Shown: in pieces, positions 61,764 to 64,000 of the stretch
Layout of the letters: each line of letters opens with the position of its first letter
How positions within the stretch are numbered: position 1 is the stretch's first letter
Assembly (NCBI GenBank): GCA_038400315.1
Contig: CP151667.1
Location: 310,001-374,000, forward strand
Direction: 5' to 3'
DNA: 64,000 nucleotides
From: Isosphaeraceae bacterium EP7
Lineage (GTDB): Bacteria > Planctomycetota > Planctomycetia > Isosphaerales > Isosphaeraceae
Program-made: the position numbers and the translations under genes
The notes under the pieces: model-generated
Seen by the model: only the letters and a program-made list of their open reading frames with translations
The model's database searches: none
What the model was told of the DNA's origin: nothing

Positions 61764-62651
61764 TCATTCTTCGCGCGCCGCGACGCGTTTGCGCACGGCT
61801 TCCATGGCCAGCAGAAGGGCGAACGAGAGGCCGGCCAGGGCCACGCTGGCGGCGTAGGCCCCCTCGGTATTGAAGCTCTCGATGCCGTCGTGCACGTAGA
61901 GGGTGGCCGTCTGGGTCCGGCCCAGGATATTGCCGGAGACGACGAGCAGGGCGCCGAACTCGCCGAGCGAGCGGGCCACCGTCAGCGTCACCCCGTAGGC
62001 CAGGCCCCAGCGGATCGAAGGCCAGGTAACCAGGCGGAAGGTGGTCCAGCGGCCGGCGCCCAGGGTGTGCGCGACCTCCTCCTGATCGAGGCCGAACTCG
62101 CGCAGGACGGGCACGACCTCGCGGACGACGAACGGCAGGGTCACGAACAGGCAGGCGAGGACCATGCCGGGCCAGGCGTAGACGACCCGGATGCCGGCGA
62201 GTTCTAGCCAGGGGCCGAGCCACCCTTTCGGGCCGAAGACGATCACCAGCATCAGGCCCGCGACGATCGGCGAGACGGCGAAGGGCAGGTCGACCAGGCT
62301 GTCGACCAGGGCCCGGCCGCGGAACCGATGGCGGACGAGGACGACGGCCAGGCCGAGTCCGAAGAGTGTGTTGACCACGGTGGTCGCCGCCGTGATCGCG
62401 ATGGTCAGGCCGAAGGCGCGTTGGGCGTCGGCGGAGGCCAGGGCCTCGTAGAACGGCCGGGCGCCGCCCGCGAGCGCGGCCCTCACCAGGGCCAGGCCGG
62501 GGACCAGGATGAGCAGTGCAAACCAGCCGACGACGGCGGAGGTCAGCAGCAGGCGGACGAACGGCGACGATCCATGTCCGCGGTGACTGACTCGCGCGGC
62601 GCGGGGCTCGACGGCGGAGATCAGGCTCGGGTGTGTCGGCTCAACGGCCAT
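61764..62651 (-). CDS. cysW: sulfate/thiosulfate ABC transporter permease CysW
   Basis: Membrane permease of 295 residues with about six hydrophobic segments. The conserved ABC permease EAA loop is visible as [21 protein letters not shown], and [15 protein letters not shown] and [16 protein letters not shown] are typical for CysW. It overlaps the cysT 3' end by 11 bases, so translation is probably coupled. It pairs with CysT in the heterodimeric channel. Confidence 0.92.
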   Translation of the reverse strand: MAVEPTHPSLISAVEPRAARVSHRGHGSSPFVRLLLTSAVVGWFALLILVPGLALVRAALAGGARPFYEALASADAQRAFGLTIAITAATTVVNTLFGLGLAVVLVRHRFRGRALVDSLVDLPFAVSPIVAGLMLVIVFGPKGWLGPWLELAGIRVVYAWPGMVLACLFVTLPFVVREVVPVLREFGLDQEEVAHTLGAGRWTTFRLVTWPSIRWGLAYGVTLTVARSLGEFGALLVVSGNILGRTQTATLYVHDGIESFNTEGAYAASVALAGLSFALLLAMEAVRKRVAAREE

Positions 62652-63465
62652 GGTCGCCTCCAGGCCTGCGTTGCAGCAGGTTCAGGGCGAGCAGGACGCC
62701 GAGGGAGCAGGCCAGCAGCACGGCCGAGACGACCATCGCGCCGTGGCGGTTGCCGCTCTCGATCTCGCCGAAGATGTACATGGGGCTGGTCTTCGTCTCC
62801 AGTGGACGGTTGCCCGCCACCATGATGACGCTGCCGAACTCGCCCAGGGCCCGGCTGAACGAGAGGCCCGCGCCGGTGACGATGGCCGGCCAGAGCGTGG
62901 GCAGGGTCACCCTGCGGAAGGTCGTCCAGGGGCTGGCCCCCAGCGTTGCCGCGGCCTCTTCCTCGGCGTCTTCCATCTCGTACAGCACCGGCTGGACGCT
63001 GCGGATGACGAATGGGTAAGTGACGAACAGGAGTGCCAGCACGATGCCCGGCGACTGGTAGATCACCCCCCAGCCGTGCGCACCCAGGATGGCGCCCAGC
63101 GTGCTCGTCGGGCCGTAGAGGGCCACGAGCATCAGGCCGGTGACGACCGTGGGGACGGCGAACGGCAGGTCGATCAGGGCATTCATCGCGCCACGGCCGG
63201 GGAACGGGTAGCGGACCAGGACCCAGGCGGTGGCCGTGCCGGTGATGATGTTGACGACGACCATCGCCAGTGCGGTGATGATCGTCAGCTTCAGGGCGTG
63301 CCAGGCGAACGGATTGGACAGCTCCTTCCAGAACGCCGCGGGGCCCAGGTTGCAGGCACCCCACGCCAGTGCGACCAGCGGGAGCACGACCATGACGCCC
63401 AGATAGGAAAGCACGCCCCCGCGGATGGCCAGGCCGCCGGGGGAGATGGATGGCTCGGTTCGCAT
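62641..63465 (-). CDS. cysT: sulfate/thiosulfate ABC transporter permease CysT
   Basis: Membrane permease of 274 residues with about six hydrophobic segments. IDLPFAVPTVVTGLMLVALYG and the EAA loop AATLGASPWTTFRRVTLPTL are typical, as is RALGEFGSVIMVAGN. Its ATG overlaps the stop of the binding-protein gene by one base (TGATG), and its 3' end overlaps cysW. Confidence 0.92.
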   Translation of the reverse strand: MRTEPSISPGGLAIRGGVLSYLGVMVVLPLVALAWGACNLGPAAFWKELSNPFAWHALKLTIITALAMVVVNIITGTATAWVLVRYPFPGRGAMNALIDLPFAVPTVVTGLMLVALYGPTSTLGAILGAHGWGVIYQSPGIVLALLFVTYPFVIRSVQPVLYEMEDAEEEAAATLGASPWTTFRRVTLPTLWPAIVTGAGLSFSRALGEFGSVIMVAGNRPLETKTSPMYIFGEIESGNRHGAMVVSAVLLACSLGVLLALNLLQRRPGGDHGR

Positions 63466-64000
63466 CAGCCGGCCCTCCCGCCGGTGCCCAGACGCTTCGG
63501 GGCGTCGTTCGTCTTGGGGGCTTTGGTGGTGAAGAGCTTGTCCCAGACCCCGCCGGGGTCGTACACCGACTTCTTGATCTTGGGCCAGCCCCCCAGGTCG
63601 GCCATGCTGAACAGCTTCAGGGGGAGCGGGCGGCGGTCTCGCGTCGGGTCGAGCGGGCGGAAGCCCCAGTCGACGAGCAGGTCCTGCCCCTCGTCCGACC
63701 GCATGTACTCGAGGAAGGCCTCGGCCACCTTGCGGTTGCCGTGGCGTTTGACCGAGTCCTCGACGATTGCCGCGGGGCTCTCGATCTGGAGGGTGGAGGC
63801 CGGGATCACGTAGGGGACGGCCTCTCCCTTCAGCTTGTCCTGGAGCAGCAGCTCGTTCTCGTAGGTGACCACGGCGTCGCCGGTCCCACGCTCGAACGTG
63901 GCCATGCTCTGCCGGCCCGACGAGTCCATGTTCACGACCCGAGCCTGGACGCGTCTGAGGAGGTCGACGGCGGCGGCGGGGTCGGGCTTGTCTTTCCCCT
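63465..64000 (-). CDS. sulfate-binding protein, 3' part
   Basis: C-terminal part of a periplasmic sulfate/thiosulfate-binding protein (Sbp/CysP type); the 5' end lies beyond position 64000. The open frame runs without a stop to the window edge. Visible family blocks are LLRRVQARVVNMDSSGRQSM, then TFERGTGDAVVTYENELLL, YVIPASTLQIESPAAIVED and WGFRPLDP. An internal ATG at 63935 is not the start. It is the first gene known of the operon that continues into cysT, cysW and cysA. Confidence 0.88.
   Translation of the reverse strand, partial: GKDKPDPAAAVDLLRRVQARVVNMDSSGRQSMATFERGTGDAVVTYENELLLQDKLKGEAVPYVIPASTLQIESPAAIVEDSVKRHGNRKVAEAFLEYMRSDEGQDLLVDWGFRPLDPTRDRRPLPLKLFSMADLGGWPKIKKSVYDPGGVWDKLFTTKAPKTNDAPKRLGTGGRAG

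Overview
The window is about 65 to 70% GC and almost fully gene-dense. It looks like a chromosomal segment of a planctomycete, most likely family Isosphaeraceae (inference). The grounds are a DUF1559 prepilin-like protein with an H-X9-DG C-terminus followed by a small lipoprotein; three exported proteins with an N-terminal LEPR-XLL-type motif; an FHA/Ser-Thr kinase beside the ribosomal cluster; and ribosomal operons with unusually long intergenic leaders.

Layout. 1-11 kb (+): rplA-rplJ-rplL-rpoB-rpoC, with hairpins before rplL and a 540-bp gap between rpoB and rpoC that holds a hairpin and a promoter candidate. 11.3-14.3 kb: a neutral zinc metallopeptidase, an FkbM-like methyltransferase and, on the minus strand, a GT4 glycosyltransferase. 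14.3-18.5 kb: str operon (rpsL, rpsG, fusA) with a Uma2 gene inserted and no tuf. 18.6-36.1 kb: merged S10-spc-alpha cluster from rpsJ to rplQ, including secY, map, rpmJ and rpoA; rpmD, adk and infA are absent from their usual places. 36.2-41.5 kb: HIT hydrolase, pseudouridine-5'-phosphate glycosidase, FHA-zinc-ribbon-kinase, a small LEPR surface protein and a class I/II aminotransferase. 41.7-50.4 kb: tandem M16 peptidase, a degenerate ~21-nt repeat array, small hypothetical genes, a glycine-rich surface protein, a GntR-LacI hybrid regulator with a candidate operator, and a MOSC protein. 51-60.6 kb: secreted alpha/beta hydrolase, a 1,627-residue repeat-rich surface protein, two lipoproteins and the DUF1559 protein. 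60.6-64 kb (-): sulfate ABC transporter cysA-cysW-cysT and the 3' part of its binding protein.

The first 36 kb supply RNA polymerase (alpha, beta, beta'), most ribosomal proteins, an EF-G, the SecY translocon and methionine aminopeptidase. The rest is mainly cell-surface and housekeeping accessory material. The most noteworthy signals are the rpoB/rpoC uncoupling, the EF-G with a non-canonical domain IV loop, the natural Arg88 in S12, the zinc-ribbon L24, the rpsC/rplP overlap, the GNIG-repeat giant protein and the short direct-repeat array. I saw no tRNA, rRNA, CRISPR array, prophage or transposase.
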